Shown in pieces: positions 49,785-60,509 of a stretch of 64,000 nucleotides of DNA. Numbering within the stretch: the stretch's first letter is position 1; the number at the start of each line of letters is the position of its first letter. Made by a program: the position numbers and the translations under genes. The notes beneath the pieces are model-generated. The model made no database searches. It saw only the letters and a list, made by a program, of their open reading frames with translations, and was not told where the DNA came from. The stretch is from Campylobacterales bacterium (GTDB lineage Bacteria > Campylobacterota > Campylobacteria > Campylobacterales > Sulfurimonadaceae), in the NCBI GenBank assembly GCA_026390075.1, contig JAPLGP010000018.1, positions 1 through 64,000 on the forward strand. Direction: 5' to 3'.

Positions 49785-50090
49785 ATGAATATTTCAAGTA
49801 ATATTTCATCAATTCAATCACATCAAAGTATGATGAACGCGAGTGCGAATAATGTTGCAAATGTAAATACAGATGGTTTTGTTCCCTCAAGTACGAGGAT
49901 GTTAAGTAGTGAAAATTCAGTAAGTGCAAATAGTCGTATGGCGGATGATAATGGTTCACTCAAAAGTCAAACAGATTTAGCAAAAGAAATTCCAGACCAA
50001 ATAGTGGCACAGGATGCATCTGCTCTCAATGTAAAGGCTTTAAAAACACAAGACGAAATGCTAGGCTCACTTTTAGATATAAAGGCTTAG
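49785..50090 (+). CDS. Flagellar basal-body rod (FlgC-like) small protein
   Basis: MNASANNVANVNTDGFVPSSTRML rod-protein N-terminal motif. Confidence 0.65.
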   Translation: MNISSNISSIQSHQSMMNASANNVANVNTDGFVPSSTRMLSSENSVSANSRMADDNGSLKSQTDLAKEIPDQIVAQDASALNVKALKTQDEMLGSLLDIKA

Positions 50091-51424
50091 TCTCTCTCGG
50101 TTAGAATGTTCATACTAGTGATTTTTTTCAACATTTCTGCATCTTGGTCGTAGTTTTCTAGCTCTTTACCGAGTCTTAAAGTACTAAAAACTGTTCTCCC
50201 TACTATCACTCTTCCCTCTTCACCCTTGTTGGTGGTTTTAATTCCCCATGTATTATGAAAGATAATTATTTCATTATTGTATGTTCCAACATAGAGAACT
50301 ATGTGACCTTTTTTATAAAGGAGTGTTTGAAAGGGAATAGCTTTTTCTTTAATAAGTGCCATTTTTTCATCGTCTGTTAAATTCTTAAGACTAATATTTT
50401 TACCTACTTTACTCTGCTGTGACGAATTTCGTGGCAACCATATTCCAAAAGGTGCAAATATATCACGAAGCGATGATGAGCAATCTCTTTGACCATACAT
50501 TCCACCCCATCCATAATTTGACTTTGAAACTTCGCTTATTATCTTGTTTAGATTTTCTTTATTTAAATTATATATTTTTTTAGTTGCAATTTCTTTTGAT
50601 ATTTTTGCTCGTTTATAAAATGATTCAGTATTTTTATATGCCATAATAGACAATACTGTGTAGTTATCTTTATCTTCATCTATTAATGCGAAAGACATCC
50701 CAACTCTGGATTTATAAAGAAAAGCTCCATCTGTACTTAAGATTGGTACACCCTCTTTTGTTAAAAAAATTTGTTGTGATTTTTGCCATATGTCAGTATA
50801 TTTTTTTTCTAAAAATACTATTCTATCACTTTTTATCCATCCGCTTGCAAAACTACTAAACACATATACCCATTCTCTATCTTTTGAATAATGAGAAGCG
50901 AAAATGGGTTCATTTGCATAAATAGCACTATTTTGTAAATAATCAAAAGGAAAACCTTCTCCTGCTAAAGATGGGTCTTTGAGTAAAGGTCTGATTGTTG
51001 GAAATGACCTTAAATCTGAATCTTTTAGGGTTACAGCTCTTTTGTTTAGGGTTGCAAATGCACCAAAATTTGAATTTTCGTACATTTCATCAAAAAACTT
51101 TTTTTGCAGTGGCCGTAAATTTTCTCCAAAAGTTTTTTGATGAGTATAAACATAAAATGGCCATTTGATATCTTCTACGCTCTCGATAGGTTTTTCAATA
51201 TTCCAAATTCTAAAATAAGAGACTTCATAATTTTTTTGTATCTCATAAAAAGAGACATTCTCATCCATATTTTTAGTATAATAATCTACATTTTGAGGGA
51301 TAGTAACTAAATCGTGAATAACTATTTCATCTTTTTTAAGTACTCTCTCGTCTTTAAGTAAATTCTCTTTTGAAGAACAACCTAAAAATAAAAAAAATGT
51401 TAATAGTATAAAAAAATATCTCAA
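50087..51424 (-). CDS. SH3/NlpC-P60 family lipoprotein (cell-wall hydrolase)
   Basis: Lipobox LFLGCSS; NYGWGGMYGQRDCSSSLRDIF; KKGHIVLYVG; HNTWG. Confidence 0.8.
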   Translation of the reverse strand: MRYFFILLTFFLFLGCSSKENLLKDERVLKKDEIVIHDLVTIPQNVDYYTKNMDENVSFYEIQKNYEVSYFRIWNIEKPIESVEDIKWPFYVYTHQKTFGENLRPLQKKFFDEMYENSNFGAFATLNKRAVTLKDSDLRSFPTIRPLLKDPSLAGEGFPFDYLQNSAIYANEPIFASHYSKDREWVYVFSSFASGWIKSDRIVFLEKKYTDIWQKSQQIFLTKEGVPILSTDGAFLYKSRVGMSFALIDEDKDNYTVLSIMAYKNTESFYKRAKISKEIATKKIYNLNKENLNKIISEVSKSNYGWGGMYGQRDCSSSLRDIFAPFGIWLPRNSSQQSKVGKNISLKNLTDDEKMALIKEKAIPFQTLLYKKGHIVLYVGTYNNEIIIFHNTWGIKTTNKGEEGRVIVGRTVFSTLRLGKELENYDQDAEMLKKITSMNILTERD

Positions 51425-51437
51425 TTCAAAACCTTTG

Positions 51438-52097
51438 TTAATCTACATCACCAAATCTACTTACAACCCTGCCTATAACCTCTATCTCGTTAGGATTAAG
51501 GGTTTGCGTTGTATAAACTTTATTGTCAGATATTATATCAATTTTTCCATCTATTCGTTTTTGGACACGCTTGATAAAGAGTCCAGCCTCTGTTCTAATC
51601 GTAAAAATACCACCTCTTTGAAGGTCAATTTTTTCTCTATTTATAAAAACTATATCGTTGTAACTAAATGTAGGTTCCATAGAATCACCTGAAACATTGA
51701 TAGCTTCTATATTTTTAAGTTCTTTTTCTCCACCAAGCATCCTCACAAATTGTTCTGGAATCTCTAATTTTTCTATCTCTTGACACTCATTTTCACTTCC
51801 ACCACCCGCACTTGCATTAATATCACTAAAGTATCTTACTATATAAAATTTATTTGTAGCTTCTACAAGGCTTTCTGGTGATTGACCATAGAGCATCCAG
51901 TTTATGGAAATATTTCTCGTTGCGCAAAAATCTGAAAGCTCTCCAAAAGGAATTTTATTTCTCTTTTTCATCGTTGCAAAGTTCATTTGCGTTATACCTA
52001 AAATATCCGCCACATCTTTGTCAAATATTTTTTTACCGCTATATTCATTTGATACAATACTTTTTATCTCTTCTACAATTTCTATAAAGTTATTCAT
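51438..52097 (-). CDS. S24-family (LexA/CI-like) transcriptional repressor
   Basis: N-terminal HTH VADILGITQMNFATMKKRNKIP; C-terminal VSGDSMEPTFSYNDIVFINRE and GGIFTIRTEAGLFIKRVQK. Confidence 0.85.
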   Translation of the reverse strand: MNNFIEIVEEIKSIVSNEYSGKKIFDKDVADILGITQMNFATMKKRNKIPFGELSDFCATRNISINWMLYGQSPESLVEATNKFYIVRYFSDINASAGGGSENECQEIEKLEIPEQFVRMLGGEKELKNIEAINVSGDSMEPTFSYNDIVFINREKIDLQRGGIFTIRTEAGLFIKRVQKRIDGKIDIISDNKVYTTQTLNPNEIEVIGRVVSRFGDVD

Positions 52098-52146
52098 GGT
52101 ATTTTCCTCTTTATTTTAAAAAATTATAATAGTATTTTGTCATAAA

Positions 52147-52163
52147 GTCAATATTTTATTGAC
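52147..52163. promoter_or_regulatory. Perfect palindrome GTCAATA-TTT-TATTGAC, candidate operator
   Basis: 7-bp perfect arms in the divergent region between the S24 repressor and the 25-aa ORF. Confidence 0.6.
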
Positions 52164-52233
52164 AATTTGCAATATTTTTAAATAATATTTCAAATTAATG
52201 TAATATTATTCAAAATTTATAGAAGGAATTAAT

Positions 52234-52311
52234 ATGATAATTATAATTGCAGAGAGTTTATTTGAAAGATTTGAAAAGAAGATAGAAATTTGGGCAAATA
52301 AATTTTTTTAA
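52234..52311 (+). CDS. 25-aa amphipathic peptide ORF
   Basis: AGAAGGAATTAATATG then MIIIIAESLFERFEKKIEIWANKFF*; strong SD at good spacing. Confidence 0.45.
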   Translation: MIIIIAESLFERFEKKIEIWANKFF

Positions 52312-52460
52312 AAATCTTGTTTTTCTAAATTTTCTTTATCTTTTTTTTGTTGTTCTTCTTTGTCTCTAGCTTCTGTTTTTGTTTTATGATAGCCAATAAA
52401 TACCCAAAACATAAATAATACAAACAAAAACATCATAATATTATCTATTACTGGATTCAT
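52308..52460 (-). CDS. 50-aa single-TM hypothetical protein
   Basis: MNPVIDNIMMFLFVLFMFWVFIGYHKTKTEARDKEEQQKKDKENLEKQDF*; overlaps the start of the downstream tRNA methyltransferase gene. Confidence 0.5.
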   Translation of the reverse strand: MNPVIDNIMMFLFVLFMFWVFIGYHKTKTEARDKEEQQKKDKENLEKQDF

Positions 52461-52927
52461 ACACTTTCCTTAAAAGTTACATAATTTTGTTTAATAGCTT
52501 CATATAAAACTATACCAGCACTTATCGCTAAGTTTAGGCTTCTGCCCTCTTTAGTCATAGGTATTGTAATATTTTGCTCTTTGTAGTTATTTAAGATATT
52601 TTCTGGAATTCCTGCAGTTTCACTACCAAAAAAGATATAATCACCCTCTTTGAAATTTGCTTCAAAATAAGGTTTGTCTGTTTTTGTAGTTGCGAAGTAA
52701 GCATTGTTTGTTATCTCATTTTGTTCAAAAAATTCTTCTATACTTTCCCAAACATGCAAGTCTAACTTATGCCAATAATCAAGACCTGCTCGTCTTACAG
52801 CTTTTTCATCTATATCAAATCCTATTGGCTTAATTAGATGAAGAGAAGCTCCAGCATTTACGCACAATCTGCCTATAGCACCAGTATTGTTAGGGATTTG
52901 AGGGTTTACTAAAACAAGATTGAACAT
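52457..52927 (-). CDS. trmL: tRNA (cytidine(34)-2'-O)-methyltransferase
   Basis: NPQIPNNTGAIGRLC, FGSETAGIPENIL, SLNLAISAGIVLYEA. Confidence 0.9.
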   Translation of the reverse strand: MFNLVLVNPQIPNNTGAIGRLCVNAGASLHLIKPIGFDIDEKAVRRAGLDYWHKLDLHVWESIEEFFEQNEITNNAYFATTKTDKPYFEANFKEGDYIFFGSETAGIPENILNNYKEQNITIPMTKEGRSLNLAISAGIVLYEAIKQNYVTFKESV

Positions 52928-53763
52928 TAAAAGATAACTGTCTTATTTGCATAAACAAAAATTCTATCTTCTAATGCAAGTTTTAATGCACGAGAAAGAA
53001 CAATTTTTTCTACATCTTTACCTTTTCGTTGCATATCTTTCCAGCCATACGCATGATCCACATGTATAACTTCTTGAGCAATAATTGGACCTTCATCAAG
53101 ATTATTATTCACAAAGTGTGCAGTTGCACCAATAATTTTAACACCTCTATCATACGCTTGTTTATAAGGATTAGCACCTATAAATGCTGGTAAAAATGAG
53201 TGATGAATATTGATAATTTTATCTTCATAAGTTTCTACAAATCTTGGCGTTAAAATTCTCATATATTTAGCTAAAACTATGTAATCTACATGTTTAAAGC
53301 CATTTATACACTCAATTATTTTATTTTCATGTGTAGAACGGTCTAATCCTTCATGAGAAATAGTTATAAAAGGAATATCAAATTTACCTACTAAAGATTC
53401 TAACGCATCATAATTGGATACTACTGCCAATATATTTGCTTCTAATTCGCCAGCTTCATGACGGATAAGAATATCTCCAAGCGCATGCATCTCTTTTGTT
53501 GCCATAATAATAATATTTTTCTTTTTAGGTTCTATAACCTCTATGCTCGTATTTTTTGGCAAAATATCAGTTAGTGATTTTTTTAATTCATCTAAATTAA
53601 CATCTCCATCCACAACGCTTCTCATAAAAAACTTATTATTCTCTTGATCAACAAACTCACTATTTGACATAATGTTTAAATCATAGCTATAAAAAACACC
53701 AGAAACTTTATTTACTAATCCTTTTTCATCATAAGCATCTATTAGTACTCTATATTGACTCAC
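52927..53763 (-). CDS. purU: Formyltetrahydrofolate deformylase
   Basis: N-terminal ACT domain; INIHHSFLPAFIGANPYKQAYDRGVKIIGATAHFVNNNLDEGPII. Confidence 0.9.
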   Translation of the reverse strand: MSQYRVLIDAYDEKGLVNKVSGVFYSYDLNIMSNSEFVDQENNKFFMRSVVDGDVNLDELKKSLTDILPKNTSIEVIEPKKKNIIIMATKEMHALGDILIRHEAGELEANILAVVSNYDALESLVGKFDIPFITISHEGLDRSTHENKIIECINGFKHVDYIVLAKYMRILTPRFVETYEDKIINIHHSFLPAFIGANPYKQAYDRGVKIIGATAHFVNNNLDEGPIIAQEVIHVDHAYGWKDMQRKGKDVEKIVLSRALKLALEDRIFVYANKTVIF

Positions 53764-54214
53764 TATTTTTCCCTTTTTTTAAACTCTCTACCCTATTATC
53801 TATTGTTGCTAAAACATACTCTAAAAAATTAAGTGTCATATCCACTTTAGCTTCTATATTTGTGTTATTTGGTGCTTGGAAACCTTCAAATAAAACTAAA
53901 AGTCTTTCTCGTATAGAGTTGAGATACATAAGTTCATTTTCATGAATTTGAATAGTACTCTCTTCTTTACTCTCTTCTTGATACTTTTCTCGAGTTTCTT
54001 TTTTAACTTCTTCTTGGATTTCTCTTTCTATAAGAGGCTCTATTTGAATCTCTCTTTTGATAATTGTATTTATATGATTTAAGTTGGGTCTTATCATCTC
54101 TTTTACTTCAAAGTTATAACTATTATTTAAAGCTTTCTTCGTAACTTCATTATCTTCCATCTCTGCTAAAGTTGAGAGTATTACATCTTTTAATTCCATG
54201 ACTTTAATAACCAC
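53750..54214 (-). CDS. Hypothetical Glu-rich protein
   Basis: Compact ORF overlapping purU. Confidence 0.6.
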   Translation of the reverse strand: MVIKVMELKDVILSTLAEMEDNEVTKKALNNSYNFEVKEMIRPNLNHINTIIKREIQIEPLIEREIQEEVKKETREKYQEESKEESTIQIHENELMYLNSIRERLLVLFEGFQAPNNTNIEAKVDMTLNFLEYVLATIDNRVESLKKGKNSESI

Positions 54215-54438
54215 CTTTCAAACTCATTAAACTCAATATCTGTATCCATCTTTAGGAAAAAATCTTTCATTTGAGTATTTACATTTAAAAACTTTTTTCT
54301 CATTCCTGAGAGTCTTCGTATTGCAATTTTTGCATCACTATTAGAAGGATCTTTTTTTAGAACCTCTTTGTATATATCCAAGGCCTCTTCTTTAAGACCT
54401 TGAAGTTCATAAATATTTGCTAATGTTAGTGTTTGCAT
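54190..54438 (-). CDS. TPR-like small protein
   Basis: [38 protein letters not shown]. Confidence 0.65.
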   Translation of the reverse strand: MQTLTLANIYELQGLKEEALDIYKEVLKKDPSNSDAKIAIRRLSGMRKKFLNVNTQMKDFFLKMDTDIEFNEFERWLLKSWN

Positions 54439-55502
54439 TTTGCCGCATAATTAGCAATAATAGAACCCATCTCGCTTGTTGAACAAACTTCTTTTGCATC
54501 AAACTGTGCTAAATCTTTTGTTCTGTAACCCTCACTGAGTGCTCTTTTTATCGCTGCATCTATTTTATCAGCAGCATCAATTTCTCCAAGTGCATATCGA
54601 AGCATCATAGAAGCAGAAGCAATTGTAGCGATTGGATTAGCTATTCCTTGACCAGCTATATCAGGTGCTGAACCGTGGATTGGCTCATAAACACCAATTT
54701 TAGCTCCAACAGAAGCTGATGGAAGAAGACCAATTGAACCAGAGAGCATACTTGCTTCATCACTCAAAATATCTCCAAAAATATTTCCTGTGAGCATAAC
54801 ATCAAACTGTTTTGGGTCACGAATAAGTTGCATTGCAGCGTTATCTACATACATGTGAGAAAGTTCAACTTCAGGATACTCTTTTGCAACTTCAGTCACA
54901 ATATCTCTCCAAAGTTGCGATACATCTAAAACATTTGCCTTATCTATAGAACAAACTCTTTTGCTTCTCGTCATCGCTATTTTAAAAGCTTGATGAGCAA
55001 TTCGCTCTATCTCTGGACGCGTATAAACCATGGTATTCCAACCCTTGTTTTCATCACGACCTTTTGGTTCACCAAAGTATATTCCGCCAATGAGTTCACG
55101 AACAACCATCAAATCAACACCACGAACTATTTCTGGTTTAAGTGATGAAGCATTGACAAGTTCATCATAAACAACAGCTGGACGGAGGTTAGCATACACT
55201 CCAAGCTCTTTTCTAAATCTCAAAAGTCCGCTTTCAGGGCGTTTTTCACGAGGTAAATTATCCCATTTTGTTCCACCGATAGCTCCAAAAAGAACTGCAT
55301 CGCTGTTAAGTGAAATATTGATAGTTTCCTGAGGGAGTGGGTCGCCTGTCATATCATAAGCACATCCGCCCATCAAAGCCTCTTCATAGGAGAAGTCAAA
55401 ATCAGAACATGACGCAACTGCATCTAAAACTTTTACAGCTTCATCTATGATTTCAGGACCAATCCCATCACCTTTAATAAGTGCAATTTTATATGTTTTC
55501 AT
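54426..55502 (-). CDS. leuB: 3-isopropylmalate dehydrogenase
   Basis: [57 protein letters not shown]. Confidence 0.94.
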   Translation of the reverse strand: MKTYKIALIKGDGIGPEIIDEAVKVLDAVASCSDFDFSYEEALMGGCAYDMTGDPLPQETINISLNSDAVLFGAIGGTKWDNLPREKRPESGLLRFRKELGVYANLRPAVVYDELVNASSLKPEIVRGVDLMVVRELIGGIYFGEPKGRDENKGWNTMVYTRPEIERIAHQAFKIAMTRSKRVCSIDKANVLDVSQLWRDIVTEVAKEYPEVELSHMYVDNAAMQLIRDPKQFDVMLTGNIFGDILSDEASMLSGSIGLLPSASVGAKIGVYEPIHGSAPDIAGQGIANPIATIASASMMLRYALGEIDAADKIDAAIKRALSEGYRTKDLAQFDAKEVCSTSEMGSIIANYAAKCKH

Positions 55503-55999
55503 TATTTCATTTCCTTTTGTGCGAAGTTCATTAATCCACCAGCATCTACAAGTTCTTGCATAAATGCAGGGATTGGAGTGAAGTTATACACTTTATTTGT
55601 ACTTTTATTTGTTACAGTTCCAGCGTTCATATCTACGCTTACTTCATCGCCTTCTTTTATATCTATACTCTCTGGAAGTTCAAAAATAGGAAGACCCATG
55701 TTAAAAGCATTTCTATAAAAAATTCTTGCGAAAGTAGGTGCAATTACAGCGGCAACACCAGCAGCTTTAAGTGCTATAGGAGCATGTTCACGAGAACTTC
55801 CACAACCAAAATTCTCACCAGCTACGATAATATCACCTTTACTCATTTTTTTTACAAACTCTGGATCAGCATCTTCCATTACATGTTTCGCAAGTTCTTC
55901 TGGTACAGATGTGTTCAAATAGCGTGCCGCTATAATCAAATCTGTATCAACATCCTTACCAAATGTCCAAACCTTGCCATCAATATTTGCTTTTTGCAT
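55502..55999 (-). CDS. leuD: 3-isopropylmalate dehydratase small subunit
   Basis: [31 protein letters not shown]. Confidence 0.93.
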   Translation of the reverse strand: MQKANIDGKVWTFGKDVDTDLIIAARYLNTSVPEELAKHVMEDADPEFVKKMSKGDIIVAGENFGCGSSREHAPIALKAAGVAAVIAPTFARIFYRNAFNMGLPIFELPESIDIKEGDEVSVDMNAGTVTNKSTNKVYNFTPIPAFMQELVDAGGLMNFAQKEMK

Positions 56000-56112
56000 A
56001 TAAAATTCCTAAATGTATTTTTTAAATTAAGTTCGTGATTGTATCCAAAATGAGATTGTATTTTTATAAAAAGTATTTTTGTTATTTATTTGTTGGCATG
56101 TGGAAATAAAAA

Positions 56113-56147
56113 AAGCAACTTGATACTAAATCGTATTAAGCTACTTT
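56113..56147 (-). terminator. Terminator downstream of flgG
   Basis: CTTGATAC-taaatc-GTATTAAG stem; minus-strand T-run (aaataaaaaaa on plus). Confidence 0.65.
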
Positions 56148-56156
56148 AATGAGGTT

Positions 56157-56945
56157 TTATCGTTTTAAACTATTTGTAGTTTGCATCATTTCATCACTTG
56201 TTGTAATTACTTTTGAATTAGAATCATAAGCTCTTTGCCCTGTGATTAGGTCTGTGAGTTCAACAACCAATTCCACATTACTAAGCTCAACGAAACCTTG
56301 TCTCAAAACTCCAAGTCCATCAAGTCCAGGAGTTCCTTCTACTGGCTGACCTGAACTGTCGGTTGCTATATATAAGTTATCTCCCATAGAGTGAAGACCA
56401 GCTGGATTTATAAAGTTTGTTGTAGTAATTTGACCTACTTGTGTTGCCCCTGTTTGACCTGGCTGGACAACTGTAACCGTGCCATCTGTACCAATACTCA
56501 CTTTTGTTGCATCAGGAGGAACAACAACTTCAGGAGTAAGTGTATAACCATCACTATTTACTATAGTTCCATTACTATCAACTTTAAATGCACCATTTCT
56601 TGAAAATACTTCAGTTCCATCTGGAAGTTTAAGTTTAAAAAAACCTGCACCTGTGATTGCCATATCTAATTGATTATCCGTTTGTTTTAAACTTCCCTCA
56701 GAAAAAATCTTATTGATTGCCGTTGGTCTAACACCGAGACCAATTTCTATTCCTGTAGGACTTTTCGTTGCATCACTTGTTGATGTTCCAGCATATTCTT
56801 GAACACGGTACATAAGGTCTGCAAACTCTGCACGAGATTTTTTAAAACCTATAGTGTTAACATTGGCAATATTATTAGCCGTTGTATTAATCTGAGTCTG
56901 CATCCCCATCATTCCAGTAGAGGCAGTATAAAGTGATTGCATCAT
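56157..56945 (-). CDS. flgG: Flagellar basal-body rod protein FlgG
   Basis: MMQSLYTASTGMMGMQTQINTTANNIANVNTIGFKKSRAEFADLMY. Confidence 0.93.
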   Translation of the reverse strand: MMQSLYTASTGMMGMQTQINTTANNIANVNTIGFKKSRAEFADLMYRVQEYAGTSTSDATKSPTGIEIGLGVRPTAINKIFSEGSLKQTDNQLDMAITGAGFFKLKLPDGTEVFSRNGAFKVDSNGTIVNSDGYTLTPEVVVPPDATKVSIGTDGTVTVVQPGQTGATQVGQITTTNFINPAGLHSMGDNLYIATDSSGQPVEGTPGLDGLGVLRQGFVELSNVELVVELTDLITGQRAYDSNSKVITTSDEMMQTTNSLKR

Positions 56946-56959
56946 AATTTATTCCTTAA

Positions 56960-57781
56960 TTAAGATTTTCTAGCAATTTTAGTAATTGCTTCAGTATTCA
57001 TGTCATCCATTTGTGCACTCATCGCTTTTTGGTACATTCCAACTAAACGATTTGTTTCTATCATTTGTGTCATCATTTTTACGGCATTTACATTACTTTT
57101 TTCCACAAAACCTTGTGTAACAGCACCGCTATTTTCTACATCCTCAAATTCGCTAGCATTATCGTATCTAAAAAGATTATCACCCTCTTTTTTTAATAAA
57201 GCCACATTGTCGGGCTGAACAACCATTATTTTAGCAGCAGGAGTCATTTCTAAAGCATTTCCTGCATTTACACTCATTTGACCATTTGAATCTGTTTGAA
57301 CAATACTGTTTTGAGAGTCTAAAGTAATTGCACTTCCACCTTTAAAATAATCACTTGGCAAAACTTCATATCCTTGTTTTGTAACAAGCTTACCTTCATC
57401 ATTTGTTGTAAAAGAACCATCACGAGTAAGTCTCACACCTTGTGGAGTTTTTACTGCAAAAAACATACCTTCTTTAGAGAGTGCAAAATCAAAATTGTTT
57501 CCAGTTTTTTGCATACTTCCCAATGAAAAATCAGTATAAGCGTCTACTATTTGAGGTGCAATAGCTAAAGATCTATTTAAAAACTGTGCACCCTCTTTTG
57601 TTTGATTTTCATTTGGCAATTCATCTCTTGCTTCTTTATAAAGACGCATAAAATCACCCACGACTACATTATCTTCTTTAAATCCTGCAGTGTTTACATT
57701 GGCGAGATTATTAGAGATAGTGTCCAAACGATTAAATTGAGCAACCATACCAGCAGCTGAACTGTAATAACCAGTTTGCAT
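56960..57781 (-). CDS. flgF: Flagellar basal-body rod protein FlgF-like
   Basis: MQTGYYSSAAGMVAQFNRLDTISNNLANVNTAGFKEDNVV; adjacent to flgG. Confidence 0.8.
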   Translation of the reverse strand: MQTGYYSSAAGMVAQFNRLDTISNNLANVNTAGFKEDNVVVGDFMRLYKEARDELPNENQTKEGAQFLNRSLAIAPQIVDAYTDFSLGSMQKTGNNFDFALSKEGMFFAVKTPQGVRLTRDGSFTTNDEGKLVTKQGYEVLPSDYFKGGSAITLDSQNSIVQTDSNGQMSVNAGNALEMTPAAKIMVVQPDNVALLKKEGDNLFRYDNASEFEDVENSGAVTQGFVEKSNVNAVKMMTQMIETNRLVGMYQKAMSAQMDDMNTEAITKIARKS

Positions 57782-57943
57782 AGAAACCCTTTATATTTAT
57801 ATATTTGAACACATGAGCAAATTCTATTCCAAAATTAAATATACAATTAAATTTCATTTTTTATAAAATTAATCTATATTTAAAATAATTTGGATATAAT
57901 CCACTCTTTAAAAATTCTTAAAACGACGGAGCTTGACCTACAT

Positions 57944-59803
57944 ATGACTGCGAAAGTAACAGCAAAAGATCTAAATAAAGCTATAGAAACTCTCTTTACA
58001 AATGTAAAAGCCAAAGATTGTTTAACTTATGAATCATTAATTGAACTTTTTGACAAACAGCCCTCAACAGTACAAGCAAAAAATATTTTTAAACTCGCTG
58101 TTAAAAATAAAACTTGTCTTTACACATCTTCGGAACATGCAAAAAAACTTAATGACAAAGAATCAGATGCAAGAAAAGATGCACAAAGAAAAATGCTTCA
58201 AAATAATGATACTGATAAATTTGACATCTTAAAAGAGCATGAGCTACTTGAATGGTCTCGTTCTGATTCACCTGTTCGTATGTATCTTCGTGAAATGGGA
58301 CAGATTCCTCTTTTAACTAAAGAAGAAGAGATAGAAATATCTAAAAAAATTGAAGGTGGCGAAAGTATTATTATTGATGCTATTTGTTCTGTTCCTTATC
58401 TTATAGAGTTTATATTAGACTATAAAGAGCCTTTAATTAACCGTGAGCGAAGAGTTAAAGAACTTTTTAAAAGTTTTGAAGATGAAAAAGATGATGCAGA
58501 AGAAAAAGATGATGATAACGATGATGAAAGCGAAGAAAAAGAACCTGTAGAAGATAAAAGCAGAGTTGAAAAAGTAACTACGAGCTTTAAAGCACTTGAA
58601 AAAGCTAAGAAAGAGTGGATTAAACTTGCAGAAAAAGTTCCTCAAAATATTGAAGGTGAACTCACTGAAGACATTGTAAATTACTTTTTAAGTGTAACTT
58701 TTAAAAAATCTATTCTTAAAGAAAAGTTACTTGATTTAGGACCAACTTCAAAGCTAATAAATGAACTTGTCCGTGCAATGGAAACTGCACTACGAAGTGA
58801 TGAAGGTTACGATAAAGAATTAAGAAGATTAGAATATAAACTTCCACTTTTTAATTCAAATCTAAAAGCAAATCATAAAATTTTAGTAGAAAAAATTTGT
58901 GATTTAAACAAAGAAGATATTGCAAATATGGTTCCAGAGGCTACAATGGTTAGCACATATATGGAAATTAAAAAACTTGTTCAAACCAAAGAAGCTTCAA
59001 AAAATAGCTTTGACATGGAACCAGAAAAACTAGCTGATATTTTAGAACAAATTAAGCGTGGTAAAAATATTTCTGAAATCTCTAAAACAAAGATGGCAAA
59101 ATCAAATCTTAGACTTGTTGTTTCTATTGCAAAAAGATATACAAATCGTGGATTACCTTTCCTTGACCTTATTCAAGAAGGAAATATTGGTCTTATGAAA
59201 GCAGTTGATAAGTTTGAATACCAAAAAGGTTATAAGTTCTCAACTTATGCTACTTGGTGGATTCGTCAAGCTATCTCTCGTGCGATTGCAGATCAAGCTA
59301 GAACTATTCGTATCCCAATCCACATGATAGAAACTATTAATCGTATTAACAAAATTATGCGTAAACATCTCCAAGAAAATGGCAAAGAGCCAGATGTTGA
59401 GACAATCGCGGAAGAAGTTGGATTATCAGTTGAGAAAGTTAAAAATGTTATAAAAATAACAAAAGAACCAATCAGTCTTGAAGCACCTATTGGAAGTGAA
59501 GAAGATGGTCGTTTTGGTGACTTTATCGAAGATAAATCATCTCTTTCACCATCAGACGCAGTTTTAAAAGATGATTTAAGAGTACAAATAGAACATGTTT
59601 TAGAACAGTTAAATGAGAGAGAAAAAGCTGTTATTAAACTTCGTTTTGGAATCATGGATGATGAATCTGATAGAACGCTAGAAGAGATTGGAAAAGAGTT
59701 AAATGTAACAAGGGAGAGAGTTCGTCAAATCGAATCAAGTGCTATTAAAAAGCTCAAACACCCTAAAGTTGGACGAAAACTTAAGAATTATATAGAAGAA
59801 TAA
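57944..59803 (+). CDS. rpoD: RNA polymerase primary sigma factor (sigma-70)
   Basis: [22 protein letters not shown]-type 1.2 region, region 2 [26 protein letters not shown], region 4 [16 protein letters not shown]. Start set at [12 protein letters not shown]. Confidence 0.94.
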   Translation: MTAKVTAKDLNKAIETLFTNVKAKDCLTYESLIELFDKQPSTVQAKNIFKLAVKNKTCLYTSSEHAKKLNDKESDARKDAQRKMLQNNDTDKFDILKEHELLEWSRSDSPVRMYLREMGQIPLLTKEEEIEISKKIEGGESIIIDAICSVPYLIEFILDYKEPLINRERRVKELFKSFEDEKDDAEEKDDDNDDESEEKEPVEDKSRVEKVTTSFKALEKAKKEWIKLAEKVPQNIEGELTEDIVNYFLSVTFKKSILKEKLLDLGPTSKLINELVRAMETALRSDEGYDKELRRLEYKLPLFNSNLKANHKILVEKICDLNKEDIANMVPEATMVSTYMEIKKLVQTKEASKNSFDMEPEKLADILEQIKRGKNISEISKTKMAKSNLRLVVSIAKRYTNRGLPFLDLIQEGNIGLMKAVDKFEYQKGYKFSTYATWWIRQAISRAIADQARTIRIPIHMIETINRINKIMRKHLQENGKEPDVETIAEEVGLSVEKVKNVIKITKEPISLEAPIGSEEDGRFGDFIEDKSSLSPSDAVLKDDLRVQIEHVLEQLNEREKAVIKLRFGIMDDESDRTLEEIGKELNVTRERVRQIESSAIKKLKHPKVGRKLKNYIEE

Positions 59804-59815
59804 GAAGAAAAATAG

Positions 59816-60499
59816 ATGACTTTTGAACAGCAATGGCTCGAGTATGATTATAATCCTTTCATACTCTTCAGCTCAAACGCAAAAATAATTTCTCTCAATA
59901 CAGAAGCACAATTTCTTCTTGGTGCTACTACAAACTCTGAACTATTTGAACTGGCAACAACTTATGCAAGCGTATCTTTTGGTTTTAAAACTACATTTTT
60001 AGAACTTGAATTTGGAAGATATAAATTTTTTGGTATTACGGTTGGTTATGAAGATGATGAACAGATAGGAATGAAGCTCTATAAAACACCATCAGTGAAG
60101 TTAAAAAATCCGAAAACAACAGGTGAACTTACAAATATCTATACACTTGTTGATTTATGTATATCTACTAATTCCATAGGTTCAAAAATTAAATTTATAA
60201 AAGAGTTTGACCCTACTATCCCAGAGATAATGATAGACTCAAATAGTTTTATAAAAGTACTAAGTAAAATCTATCTTTGTTTTAAAGAAAATAGTGAAAT
60301 TAATACGAAGATATATTATAGAATCGGCGAACATATAAAGTTTGAAGATAAAAAGTATAGTATATTTTCTATTGAAGTGAGTGGTGCTATCTTAAACGAA
60401 CAAAGAGCAATCGAGTTGCAAAGTTTAGTTTCAAATAGCAATTTTTATATGGAAATACAAAACAAAATTACCATAAATATCCCAATGATTACAGCTTAA
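59816..60499 (+). CDS. Hypothetical protein (degenerate PAS/sensor-kinase-like)
   Basis: 227-aa ORF; NPFILFSSNAKIISLNTEAQFLLG resembles a PAS start. Confidence 0.5.
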   Translation: MTFEQQWLEYDYNPFILFSSNAKIISLNTEAQFLLGATTNSELFELATTYASVSFGFKTTFLELEFGRYKFFGITVGYEDDEQIGMKLYKTPSVKLKNPKTTGELTNIYTLVDLCISTNSIGSKIKFIKEFDPTIPEIMIDSNSFIKVLSKIYLCFKENSEINTKIYYRIGEHIKFEDKKYSIFSIEVSGAILNEQRAIELQSLVSNSNFYMEIQNKITINIPMITA

Positions 60500-60509
60500 G
60501 GATTTTTCC

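Noticed and set aside
55556-56038. 160-aa plus-strand ORF 55556-56038
   Set aside because: Antisense to leuD; Cys/Tyr-rich composition typical of spurious frames.
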